Positions 1 to 5,064 of a stretch of DNA of 5,510 bases are shown here, in pieces. Position 1 is the stretch's first letter. Every line of letters starts with the position of its first letter. Position numbers and translations under genes: made by a program. Source of the stretch: Candidatus Cloacimonadota bacterium (GTDB lineage: Bacteria > Cloacimonadota > Cloacimonadia > Cloacimonadales > Cloacimonadaceae); NCBI GenBank assembly GCA_023230245.1, contig JALNXT010000117.1, positions 1-5,510 on the forward strand. The letters are read 5' to 3'. Below the pieces are notes generated by a model that had not been told where the DNA came from, ran no database searches, and was given only the letters and a program-made list of their open reading frames with translations.

Positions 1-141
1 GCCACCGAAACAGGAGCTGATCATCTTTGCTGTTTTATCGTCGATCCCTGTCTCTTCCGTAAAAGAGGAAAGCACCGCCTGGGCACAATTGTAACCTTCC
101 GCGTGGGTAGCCAAGGCTTTATCAACCTTTGTTTGTGTCAT
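1..141 (-). CDS. C_GCAxxG_C_C family protein, N-terminal part (3' end outside window)
   Basis: The reverse strand from an ATG at 141-139 gives 47 residues that stay open to the window edge. The segment GYNCAQAVL (residues 16-24, Cys19) and the SSCFGG end (Cys44) match the start of the small C_GCAxxG_C_C redox-type proteins, which carry spaced cysteines and a GCAxxG motif further downstream, here cut off. The biochemical role of the family is poorly defined; a thiol redox or metal-binding role is assumed from the cysteines. The start is supported by a GGGGG ribosome-binding tract at 146-150, five bases upstream. The gene is separated from the preceding barrel-protein gene by a terminator at 251-284, so it is probably transcribed on its own. 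The family call rests on the N-terminal motif only. Confidence 0.75.
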   Translation of the reverse strand, partial: MTQTKVDKALATHAEGYNCAQAVLSSFTEETGIDDKTAKMISSCFGG

Positions 142-190
142 GTATCCCCCATAAGCTTAGTTTTATGCAATCTCTTGGGCATCATCCTTT

Positions 191-196
191 TGTCAA
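191..196 (-). promoter_or_regulatory. Possible -35 element (TTGACA) for the C_GCAxxG gene
   Basis: An exact TTGACA lies on the minus strand between the upstream terminator (251-284) and the start codon at 141. It sits in the shared context GCTTGACAA also seen upstream of the STAS gene (5085-5090). No convincing -10 hexamer is found at the usual 16-18 base spacing; the nearest AT-rich match (ATAAAAC) is about 23 bases away. The assignment is therefore weak and rests on position and the exact hexamer. Confidence 0.3.
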
Positions 197-250
197 GCTC
201 GATGCTAGCGCGATGTGTTAGCAAGAGAATATCACACCATCCACATACAA

Positions 251-284
251 AAAAGGCTTTACGAGTATTCCCGTAAAGCCTTTT
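251..284 (-). terminator. Intrinsic terminator after the outer-membrane protein gene
   Basis: A perfect 13-bp inverted repeat (AAAAGGCTTTACG at 251-263 and CGTAAAGCCTTTT at 272-284) encloses an 8-base loop. Read on the minus strand, the stem is followed by a run of six T, as expected for a Rho-independent terminator. It lies 25 bases past the stop codon of the barrel-protein gene and upstream of the C_GCAxxG gene, so it separates two transcription units. The stem also has A/T flanks in the other direction, but no gene on the plus strand would use it. Confidence 0.93.
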
Positions 285-308
285 GAAATTTGTGATTTTT
301 AGTTTTAA

Positions 309-809
309 CTACATTTTGTAAGAGATGCCAAGCTTGCCACCTGAAAAGGCGTTGCCGCCACCGAATTCCAGATTTACACCAAGCTTATCTGTAAGGTAAT
401 AGCGTCCGCCAAGCTGCCCACCGAGTCCCAAACCTGAGGAATTGGAACCATTATATTCCTTTGGGGAACTCCATACATAGAACCCGACATTTAATCCCGC
501 ATAAAAATCCCAATCGCTGGGGATATTCAGCACGCGGTTGAAGTGATAATTGCCATTACCGGAAAAGCCAATAATACTGTGTTTGTAATCCTTATTGCCA
601 TAATTTTCGGTATAGGAATTGTAAGAAATTTCTCCACCCAAAGAGATATCGTTGCTAATTCCGTGATCAAACCCTACATAAACGGGAACGCCCCAACTTG
701 AAAAGCCGAGGCCGGCGTTGATTTGATTTTGCCCTTGTGCCAGGGGATTCTGCGCAGAGACAATGCCCACGGTAAGGACTAGAGCTACTACTAAGAATAC
801 TTTGTTCAT
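309..809 (-). CDS. Small outer-membrane beta-barrel protein
   Basis: The 166-residue product begins with a classic Sec signal peptide: a Lys at position 3, a hydrophobic core VFLVVALVLTVGIV, and a probable cleavage after VSA (Ala19). The mature part, about 147 residues, is rich in Gly, Tyr, Asn and alternating polar/aromatic stretches (for example INAGLGFSSWG, WDFYAGLNVGFYVW, GQLGGRYYL, LGVNLEFGGG), typical of 6-8 stranded barrels of the OmpA-like/porin-opacity fold. It probably resides in the outer membrane; the ligand or role cannot be told. The frame is open to an earlier ATG at 851, but the start at 809 is preferred because it places the signal peptide at the N-terminus and has AGAAGGA at 817-823, seven bases upstream. 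The last residues (ISYKM) do not end in the usual terminal aromatic. A terminator follows and a long non-coding leader region precedes it, so it is likely a monocistronic, individually regulated gene. Confidence 0.8.
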   Translation of the reverse strand: MNKVFLVVALVLTVGIVSAQNPLAQGQNQINAGLGFSSWGVPVYVGFDHGISNDISLGGEISYNSYTENYGNKDYKHSIIGFSGNGNYHFNRVLNIPSDWDFYAGLNVGFYVWSSPKEYNGSNSSGLGLGGQLGGRYYLTDKLGVNLEFGGGNAFSGGKLGISYKM

Positions 810-816
810 TTTGTAA

Positions 817-823
817 TCCTTCT
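817..823 (-). promoter_or_regulatory. Ribosome binding site that fixes the barrel-protein start
   Basis: AGAAGGA on the minus strand lies seven bases before the ATG at 809. It favours this start over the in-frame ATG at 851, which would add 14 charged residues in front of the signal peptide. Confidence 0.75.
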
Positions 824-848
824 TTATATTTACGCTATCGGCAAAGTT

Positions 849-871
849 CAAAGATATAGCTCAATGAGCTA
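849..871 (-). promoter_or_regulatory. Candidate promoter/operator: TATCTTTG box next to a 15-bp palindrome
   Basis: On the minus strand TATCTTTG (849-856) matches the Bacteroidetes -7 consensus TANNTTTG exactly. Directly upstream of it lies a perfect palindrome TAGCTCATTGAGCTA (857-871; 7-bp arms around one base), a plausible repressor or activator site. Transcription starting just below 849 would leave a leader of about 30 bases that keeps the ribosome binding site. No TTTG or TTG is seen at the -33 position, so the promoter reading is uncertain; the palindrome itself is seen directly. Confidence 0.35.
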
Positions 872-991
872 AAATCGGTCGAACATGCTGCTATAGCGTC
901 TCATAATATAATAACGGAAATTTATCCGAAAGCAACTAATAATTGCATCGCTGGCAGACGACAATATTGAGAGGAGACACATAACGATATT

Positions 992-1060
992 ATTGCTTTG
1001 ATATTGCAAGTGCCGTGAATTAAAATTGCAAGCATTGCCCTATCATTGCCCATTCATTGC
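992..1060. repeat. Phased ATTGC direct repeats
   Basis: ATTGC occurs on the plus strand at 992, 1003, 1025, 1034, 1045 and 1056, with a further copy at 942. Spacings are 11, 22, 9, 11 and 11 bases. The last three belong to an extended unit CATTGCCC at 1033-1040, 1044-1051 and 1055-1062, an exact 11-base period. This is close to one DNA helical turn, so a protein could bind the copies on one face of the helix. An inverted copy GGGCAATG follows at 1070-1077. The array is seen directly; its function is inference. Confidence 0.7.
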
Positions 1061-1077
1061 CCATGATAAGGGCAATG
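1055..1077. repeat. Inverted repeat: 8-bp stem, 7-base loop
   Basis: CATTGCCC (1055-1062) and GGGCAATG (1070-1077) are perfect reverse complements around a 7-base loop. The right arm can instead pair with the upstream copies at 1033-1040 or 1044-1051. The outermost choice extends to ATTGCCC+TATCAT (1034-1046) against ATGATA+A+GGGCAAT (1063-1076), with one bulged base. No T-run follows on either strand, so it is not a normal intrinsic terminator. Confidence 0.65.
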
Positions 1078-1103
1078 GGTGGGAGTTGATAGGGGAAAAA
1101 AAG

Positions 1104-1125
1104 CAAAGATAGTTTATGAGGTTTT
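1104..1125 (-). promoter_or_regulatory. Second TATCTTTG (-7-like) box
   Basis: TATCTTTG on the minus strand at 1104-1111 fits TANNTTTG exactly; TTTC, a one-base mismatch to the -33 TTTG, lies upstream at 18-base spacing. If used, it would start a transcript with a leader of nearly 300 bases that includes the phased repeats before the barrel-protein gene. This is a pattern match only. Confidence 0.25.
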
Positions 1126-1140
1126 ATCTGAAAGGTGAGA

Positions 1141-1569
1141 TCATATCCTGCGTTCTATCGTCCCACCGCAGTTCGTGCAAGTCTCTTGATACCATTGTGT
1201 TCTGCATCCGCAAGCAGGACAGCGCCAATACACTTCCTGTTCTGCCAGCCATGTTTCTATGCCTATTTCTTTGATGCGGTATAGGTTTTTCAGCACTACT
1301 TGATGGTGCTCCCATTCATCATCTTTGAATTTGGTGATCATCTCACAGGGAAATTCGGGGCAGAATGCACAGGACTCTGTTCCGTGGTTTTTGTTGCAAA
1401 GCACAAACTCGCAATTCTGCTGATATTCAGCATCGCAGCCCATACAGGGCTGTTCTTTTTCATCGGTTTGCAGCTCTTGCGCACTGGGTACGCCGGATTG
1501 TTTCTCGAAGGTTATCATACTGCAGCAAGCACCGCAGTATAAGCCACAATAAGCATGTAATCTACTCAT
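1141..1569 (-). CDS. DUF3795-type cysteine-rich protein with C-terminal zinc ribbon
   Basis: The 142-residue protein begins with YCGLYCGACC (residues 7-16) and continues with CMGC (42-45), C53, C58, CAFC (67-70) and FPC (73-75). This Cys pattern, including CGLYCGAC and a CxFCPEFPC block, is that of the DUF3795 family. The C-terminus adds a second cysteine cluster, CPACGC (117-122) and CTNCGG (131-136), which reads as a zinc ribbon. In all there are 16 cysteines, about 11% of residues, with no signal peptide or membrane segment, so a cytoplasmic metal-binding (zinc or iron-sulfur) protein is likely. The molecular role of the family is not known. The start is supported by AGGAG five to six bases before the ATG. 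It lies 128 bases downstream of murA, behind a repeat-rich spacer, so co-transcription with murA is possible but not shown. Confidence 0.8.
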   Translation of the reverse strand: MSRLHAYCGLYCGACCSMITFEKQSGVPSAQELQTDEKEQPCMGCDAEYQQNCEFVLCNKNHGTESCAFCPEFPCEMITKFKDDEWEHHQVVLKNLYRIKEIGIETWLAEQEVYWRCPACGCRTQWYQETCTNCGGTIERRI

Positions 1570-1592
1570 GGTATCTCCTGATTAAACTCTCT

Positions 1593-1611
1593 GCCATGCA
1601 AGATGCATGGC
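1593..1611. repeat. Perfect inverted repeat, 8-bp arms, 3-base loop
   Basis: GCCATGCA (1593-1600) and TGCATGGC (1604-1611) are exact reverse complements around AGA. In the minus-strand transcript it forms a short hairpin about 25 bases before the DUF3795 start codon and just before its ribosome binding site. The bases that follow (AGAGAGTTTAATC) are not a T-run, so it is not a canonical terminator; it may be an mRNA-stabilising or attenuating hairpin, or part of a dispersed repeat. Confidence 0.7.
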
Positions 1612-1618
1612 TATCCGA

Positions 1619-1637
1619 TATAGGTGAGCCGCCTATA
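1619..1637. repeat. Second inverted repeat (TATAGG...CCTATA)
   Basis: TATAGG (1619-1624) and CCTATA (1632-1637) are exact reverse complements. The stem extends inward with one mismatch and one more pair, leaving a 3-base loop. It stands eight bases from the hairpin at 1593-1611, so the two form a tandem hairpin pair. Confidence 0.55.
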
Positions 1638-1656
1638 GCTCCAATACGCACGCACA

Positions 1657-1696
1657 CCAGCACGTCAACACTCCAGCACTCCAGCACGCCAGCACG
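1657..1696. repeat. Octamer tandem array, five units of CCAGCACG type
   Basis: Five consecutive 8-base units are seen: CCAGCACG, TCAACACT, CCAGCACT, CCAGCACG, CCAGCACG. Three units are identical and the others differ by one or three bases. The array begins one base after the murA stop codon (1698-1700), so it forms the very start of the murA 3' untranslated region. Its 8-base period is not a multiple of three and it lies outside the reading frames. It is a microsatellite-like array prone to slippage, or part of a dispersed intergenic repeat. Confidence 0.85.
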
Positions 1697-1697
1697 T

Positions 1698-2951
1698 TTA
1701 CAAATCCATCCGCGTAATATTGGCTCCCAGAGCGTTTAGTTTATTCTCAATATGATCGTAACCGCGGTCAATATGGTAGATGCGAGAGACGGTAGTGGTA
1801 CCTTTAGCGACCATGCCTGCCAAGACAAGAGCTGCACTGGCACGCAAATCGGTAGCCATAACTTCTGCTCCGCTAAGCTCTTCAACACCCTTTATGGTCG
1901 ACACATTACGATCCATACGGATGTTTGCCTGGAGACGGTTTAGCTCTGCCACGTGCATGAATCTATCGGGGAAAATGGTATCTTCAATATAGCTAATCCC
2001 TTCTGCAAGGGTCATAAGTACGCTGAACTGAGCCTGCAAATCGGTTGGGAATCCCGGATACGGAAGGGTAATCAGATTAACCGGTTTGATCTTGGTGGGC
2101 GGGGTGATGGTAATGCTGCTCTCCCCCACATCCAGTATGCAGCCTGCTTCTCGCAGCTTATCTATCAGCAAGCCAAGATGCCCTGGCTCGCAGTTTGCCA
2201 CAGTTATCGGCGAAGTGCTAAGCGCACCGGCAATAAGAAAGGTGCCGGCTTCGATGCGATCTGGGATCATGGTCATTTCCACAGGGAAAAGCTCTTCCAC
2301 TCCGTCGATGGTGAGGGTAGTGCTGGCTTTACCGCTTATTTTAGCACCCATTTTGTTCAATAAGTCAATGGTGGAATCCACTTCTGGCTCCATCGCCGCG
2401 TTGAACATCCGGGTTTGCCCTTTGGCTAATACCGCAGCCATCATAGCATTGATGGTGGCACCTACGCTGGATTTTTCGAAATATATATCTGCCCCTACTA
2501 ATTGCTTAGCTTTGGCATTGATATATCCGTGCTCTATGGTTATTTCCGCTCCCAGTGCTTCCATCGCCTTCAGATGTAAATCTACGGGGCGAGTTCCAAT
2601 GGCGCAGCCACCAGGAAAAGAGACACGAGCCTCTCCCAAACGAGCCAATAGCGGACCTAATACATAGATGGACGCTCGCATCTTACTAACCAGTTCGTAA
2701 GGAGCTTCGCTATAGCACACATCTTTGGAATCGATACTCATACTGCCCTTGCCATAATCTATGCGCGCTCCGATAACCCGCAGCAAATGCGCCATCGCTT
2801 TTAAATCGTTCAGAATGGGGACATTGCGCAGTACGGATTTACCGGGTGCCAGCAAACATGCTGCCATCACCGGTAATATTGCATTCTTTGCACCACTGAT
2901 GTTTACGGTTCCGCTCAGGTTGCGATTACCTTCGATTACAAATTGTTCCAT
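1698..2951 (-). CDS. murA: UDP-N-acetylglucosamine 1-carboxyvinyltransferase (MurA)
   Basis: The 417-residue protein transfers enolpyruvate from phosphoenolpyruvate to UDP-N-acetylglucosamine, the first committed step of peptidoglycan synthesis, in the cytoplasm. Length is typical for the family (about 420). Key residues are present: Lys22 in SGAKNAILP, Arg92 in MRASIYVLGPLLAR, Cys116 in GGCAIGTRPVDLH (the active-site cysteine attacked by fosfomycin), Arg121, Arg232 in PDRIEAGTF, Asp304 in PTDLQAQ and Arg396 in DRGYDH. The conserved Cys, rather than the Asp seen in some naturally resistant bacteria, predicts fosfomycin sensitivity of the enzyme. The start is supported by AAGGA seven bases upstream. 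The gene follows prmC after 25 bases on the same strand, which suggests one operon. It looks intact. Confidence 0.97.
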   Translation of the reverse strand: MEQFVIEGNRNLSGTVNISGAKNAILPVMAACLLAPGKSVLRNVPILNDLKAMAHLLRVIGARIDYGKGSMSIDSKDVCYSEAPYELVSKMRASIYVLGPLLARLGEARVSFPGGCAIGTRPVDLHLKAMEALGAEITIEHGYINAKAKQLVGADIYFEKSSVGATINAMMAAVLAKGQTRMFNAAMEPEVDSTIDLLNKMGAKISGKASTTLTIDGVEELFPVEMTMIPDRIEAGTFLIAGALSTSPITVANCEPGHLGLLIDKLREAGCILDVGESSITITPPTKIKPVNLITLPYPGFPTDLQAQFSVLMTLAEGISYIEDTIFPDRFMHVAELNRLQANIRMDRNVSTIKGVEELSGAEVMATDLRASAALVLAGMVAKGTTTVSRIYHIDRGYDHIENKLNALGANITRMDL

Positions 2952-2976
2952 TGATTTATCCTTGTTTTATTATTCA

Positions 2977-3804
2977 TTATCTAGCGAGGGATAGTAGTAA
3001 ATATCTATCTCTTCCTTGTAAATCTTCATGAGCCTCTATCTTGCCCCAGCCACACTTTTGTGCTATCGCTATAATGTCCGCACGTTGCGATGCTCCATGC
3101 TCTAAAGCCATGAAACCGTTAGGGTTAAGATGTTTTACACCTTCTGATAGCAAGCTACGGTAAATATCCAAGCCATCTTCACCGCCAAATAGAGCTTCCC
3201 TAGGTTCATAATCTTTAACTCTGGCATCAAGCTGTTGCATTTCCCAAGCCGAAATGTATGGGGGATTGGAAACAATAACATCATACATTCGCTGGTTTTC
3301 AGGAAAGAGATCGCCCAGATAAAAGCTAATGTCTGTCTTGCTGGCTTCGGCATTTAACTTGGCTGTATTTAACGCGGCTTGGCTGATATCTATTGCATCC
3401 ACCACCAAAGATGGCTGTAGCGATTTTAGAGCAATGGCGATTGCACCGCTGCCTGTGCCGACATCCAGCACTCTAAAAGCTCCCTCTATCCTGCTTAATA
3501 CTAATTCCACTAAGCCTTCCGTTTCCGGGCGGGGAATAAGGACACCGGGGGCTACACTAAGCTCCAGGTTAAAAAACGGAGCCTTCCCTGTTATATATTG
3601 AGGAGGTTCGTTATCTTTAAGACGTTCAAATGCGGCAAGGATAGTGTCTAAATCGTCTATTGATACGTGATAGTCTGGTTGTAATAACATCTCTGTTTTG
3701 CTTAAGCCCAGAATCGCTTCCACAATATACAGGACATCGCTTTCTGAGATACCAGCAGAATCTGATAGAGTTTTTAACCGACCGATTAAATAACCCAAGA
3801 GCAT
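2977..3804 (-). CDS. prmC: Peptide chain release factor N5-glutamine methyltransferase (PrmC)
   Basis: The 275-residue protein methylates the glutamine of the GGQ motif in release factors RF1 and RF2, using S-adenosylmethionine. An N-terminal helical domain (about 1-75) is followed by the Rossmann methyltransferase domain with IPRPETE (90-96), the SAM-binding motif DVGTGSGAIA (114-123), the acidic AIDIS segment ending strand 2 (137-141) and the catalytic NPPY (180-183). Length is typical. The ATG lies two bases after the stop codon of the kinase gene (TAG, CA, ATG) and no clear Shine-Dalgarno sequence is seen, so translation is probably coupled to the kinase gene. In many bacteria prmC follows prfA (RF1); here the signalling gene takes that place. 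murA follows after 25 bases. Confidence 0.95.
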   Translation of the reverse strand: MLLGYLIGRLKTLSDSAGISESDVLYIVEAILGLSKTEMLLQPDYHVSIDDLDTILAAFERLKDNEPPQYITGKAPFFNLELSVAPGVLIPRPETEGLVELVLSRIEGAFRVLDVGTGSGAIAIALKSLQPSLVVDAIDISQAALNTAKLNAEASKTDISFYLGDLFPENQRMYDVIVSNPPYISAWEMQQLDARVKDYEPREALFGGEDGLDIYRSLLSEGVKHLNPNGFMALEHGASQRADIIAIAQKCGWGKIEAHEDLQGRDRYLLLSLAR

Positions 3805-3806
3805 TG

Positions 3807-4718
3807 CTATACGCTAGTGGAGATAATTTTGCTAACAGTAACCTTGCGCCCTTCCTTGGAAAATTCAAGTTTATCGGCAAGGTGATAGAGCATGGATATT
3901 CCACGCCCGTGCTCGTCCAAGTTCAGTTTTGGCGACATCGCCATCCTGTTCAGCCAGTTCTCATAATCAAAGCCCTTGCCATCGTCTTCCACAGAAATTT
4001 GGATAATATTGGCAACATGATCTACACAAAGCGAGAATCGCAGCCGCTTTTGGGCAATCTCAGGATCTTGTAAGCGTTCTTGAATCAGCTTCTGTAAGGC
4101 ATCGTGATCAAGAGTCCGCTCCGATATAGATAAGTCCAATGTGCCATGAATAAAGGCATTGTACACCATCTCATCCACACAGATAAGCAGTTCATTCAGC
4201 AGATTATGGTTAAACTGAAAGCTCTGCCTCAGGAAAGCATTAAACACTTTGGAGATGGCAAACTTGGAAAACTGTTTGGGATCCAGAACGAAGTGAAAAT
4301 CAGCATGCTCTGTGTTTTGGTAAAAATCCGAATAATCGTTGCGGGATTGCTTCTTTTCAATAAGGCTATGGATAGATCTGACAATCTGTTGGGTGTCCAC
4401 AGGCTTGCGGATAAAATCCGAAGCTCCCAGACGGATAGCCTCGATGAAATAATCGTGATCCAGATATCCGGTCATAAGAATGACGTCCAGCTCGCGATCG
4501 AAATCACGGCGAACCTTGCCCAACAATTCCAAGCCGGTGATGCCGGGCATTTCGATGTCGCAGATCACCACATCATAATCTGAACTGTGGATTTTGCGTA
4601 AGGCATCGCTCCCATTGAAGGCAGAATCCACCTCAAAGCCACTTATTTTCAGGATTGTACAAAGGCTGTTGGCAATAGCGATGCTATCGTCCACAACCAA
4701 TATGCGGGCTTTTTTCAT
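3807..4718 (-). CDS. Response regulator with RsbW/SpoIIAB-like kinase output domain
   Basis: The 303-residue protein has an N-terminal CheY-like receiver (about 1-123) with all catalytic residues: Asp10-Asp11, phospho-acceptor Asp54 in CDIEMPG, Thr83 and Lys105 followed by Pro. After a linker comes a GHKL ATPase domain of the anti-sigma-factor serine kinase type (about 140-300). It shows the N-box DEMVYNAFIHG (Glu183, Asn187, His191), the G1 motif DDGKGFD (245-251) and a glycine-containing lid HGRG (270-273). There is no phospho-acceptor His domain, so it is not a histidine kinase. It most likely phosphorylates a Ser of the STAS protein encoded just upstream, with kinase or binding activity set by the state of Asp54. 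The ATG directly follows the STAS stop (TAAATG), with GGGG four bases upstream, so the two are translationally coupled. No PP2C phosphatase domain is present, unlike the SypE and HsbR types. The cognate sensor kinase is not in the window. Confidence 0.9.
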   Translation of the reverse strand: MKKARILVVDDSIAIANSLCTILKISGFEVDSAFNGSDALRKIHSSDYDVVICDIEMPGITGLELLGKVRRDFDRELDVILMTGYLDHDYFIEAIRLGASDFIRKPVDTQQIVRSIHSLIEKKQSRNDYSDFYQNTEHADFHFVLDPKQFSKFAISKVFNAFLRQSFQFNHNLLNELLICVDEMVYNAFIHGTLDLSISERTLDHDALQKLIQERLQDPEIAQKRLRFSLCVDHVANIIQISVEDDGKGFDYENWLNRMAMSPKLNLDEHGRGISMLYHLADKLEFSKEGRKVTVSKIISTSV

Positions 4719-5027
4719 TTACCCCAGATTAACGGTGAAAAGCTGGTTTAATTTAAGCATTGAGAATAGCTCATACACACTGTTTGAGCTGCGAACAACC
4801 TCAATTTCTCCACCTGTGGAGATGAAGTCCTTGTAAAATAACAAAATCTTGCCGATACCTGTGGAACTGATATTTCGGCAGTCGAAAAGATCAAGCTCTA
4901 AAAGGTTTACTTTTGCGGCTATTACTTCGGCTAACTTTTCTTGGAGGACATGAGCATTTTCGCTGTTCAGGATGCCCTCAATCTTCATGCTGGCAACATT
5001 GCCATTGATTGCAAGCTCAATATTCAT
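4719..5027 (-). CDS. STAS-domain anti-sigma factor antagonist (SpoIIAA/RsbV-like)
   Basis: The 102-residue protein is a single STAS domain, the usual length for SpoIIAA/RsbV-type antagonists. The core strand and loop LELDLFDCRNISSTGIGKIL (43-62) correspond to the SpoIIAA region around MDSSGLG. Ser55 aligns with the phosphorylated Ser58 of SpoIIAA, and Thr56 matches the DSTG form of RsbV. The Asp that normally precedes the serine is Ser54 here. The C-terminal part (GGEIEVVRSSNSVYELFSMLKLNQLF) fits the last strand and helix of the fold. When unphosphorylated it should bind its partner kinase and release that kinase's other client, classically a sigma factor. The start is supported by AAAGGAG six bases upstream of the ATG. 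It is the first gene of a run with the receiver-kinase, prmC and murA. Confidence 0.9.
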   Translation of the reverse strand: MNIELAINGNVASMKIEGILNSENAHVLQEKLAEVIAAKVNLLELDLFDCRNISSTGIGKILLFYKDFISTGGEIEVVRSSNSVYELFSMLKLNQLFTVNLG

Positions 5028-5044
5028 TTGTTTCTCCTTTGTTT

Positions 5045-5058
5045 AACATACGTACGTT
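5045..5058. promoter_or_regulatory. Imperfect palindrome in the STAS leader
   Basis: AACATACGTACGTT is symmetric at 12 of 14 positions around a TACGTA core, and lies 18 bases before the STAS start codon, near the expected transcription start. It could be an operator; nothing else supports this. Confidence 0.25.
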
Positions 5059-5064
5059 CTCATC

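Larger units (their letters stand above)
810..1140. other. 331-nt non-coding stretch upstream of the barrel-protein gene
   Basis: No credible reading frame or tRNA-like structure is seen on either strand. The stretch lies between the DUF3795 gene stop (1141) and the barrel-protein start (809). It contains, from high to low coordinates, a second TATCTTTG box (1104-1111), a hairpin and phased ATTGC repeats (992-1077), an AT-rich middle part, and the palindrome and box described at 849-871. No hairpin plus T-run is present just after the DUF3795 stop, although a bare T-run (minus strand of 1096-1102) is. It looks like a regulatory upstream region or a long 5' leader. Confidence 0.6.

Noticed and set aside
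819..848. TTGAAC-N17-TATAAA promoter match on the minus strand just before the barrel-protein gene
   Set aside because: Although both hexamers and the spacing look good, the transcript would start only a few bases before the ATG and lose the AGAAGGA ribosome binding site.
810..851. N-terminal extension of the barrel protein from the ATG at 851
   Set aside because: It would bury the signal peptide behind 14 charged/polar residues; the ATG at 809 has a good ribosome binding site and a proper signal sequence.
1033..1062. CRISPR-like array from the three CATTGCCC copies
   Set aside because: Units are 8 bases with 3-base spacers, far too short for CRISPR repeats and spacers, and no cas genes are present.
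1657..1696. Octamer array as coding repeat extending MurA
   Set aside because: The murA stop codon precedes the array and MurA already has full family length and a normal C-terminus.
1953..2667. Long open frames on the plus strand opposite murA
   Set aside because: They overlap a fully conserved murA with all catalytic residues and have no recognisable domains; they are antisense shadows.
3660..4583. Open frames on the plus strand opposite prmC and the receiver-kinase gene
   Set aside because: Both minus-strand genes are intact with clear motifs; the plus-strand translations show no domain features.
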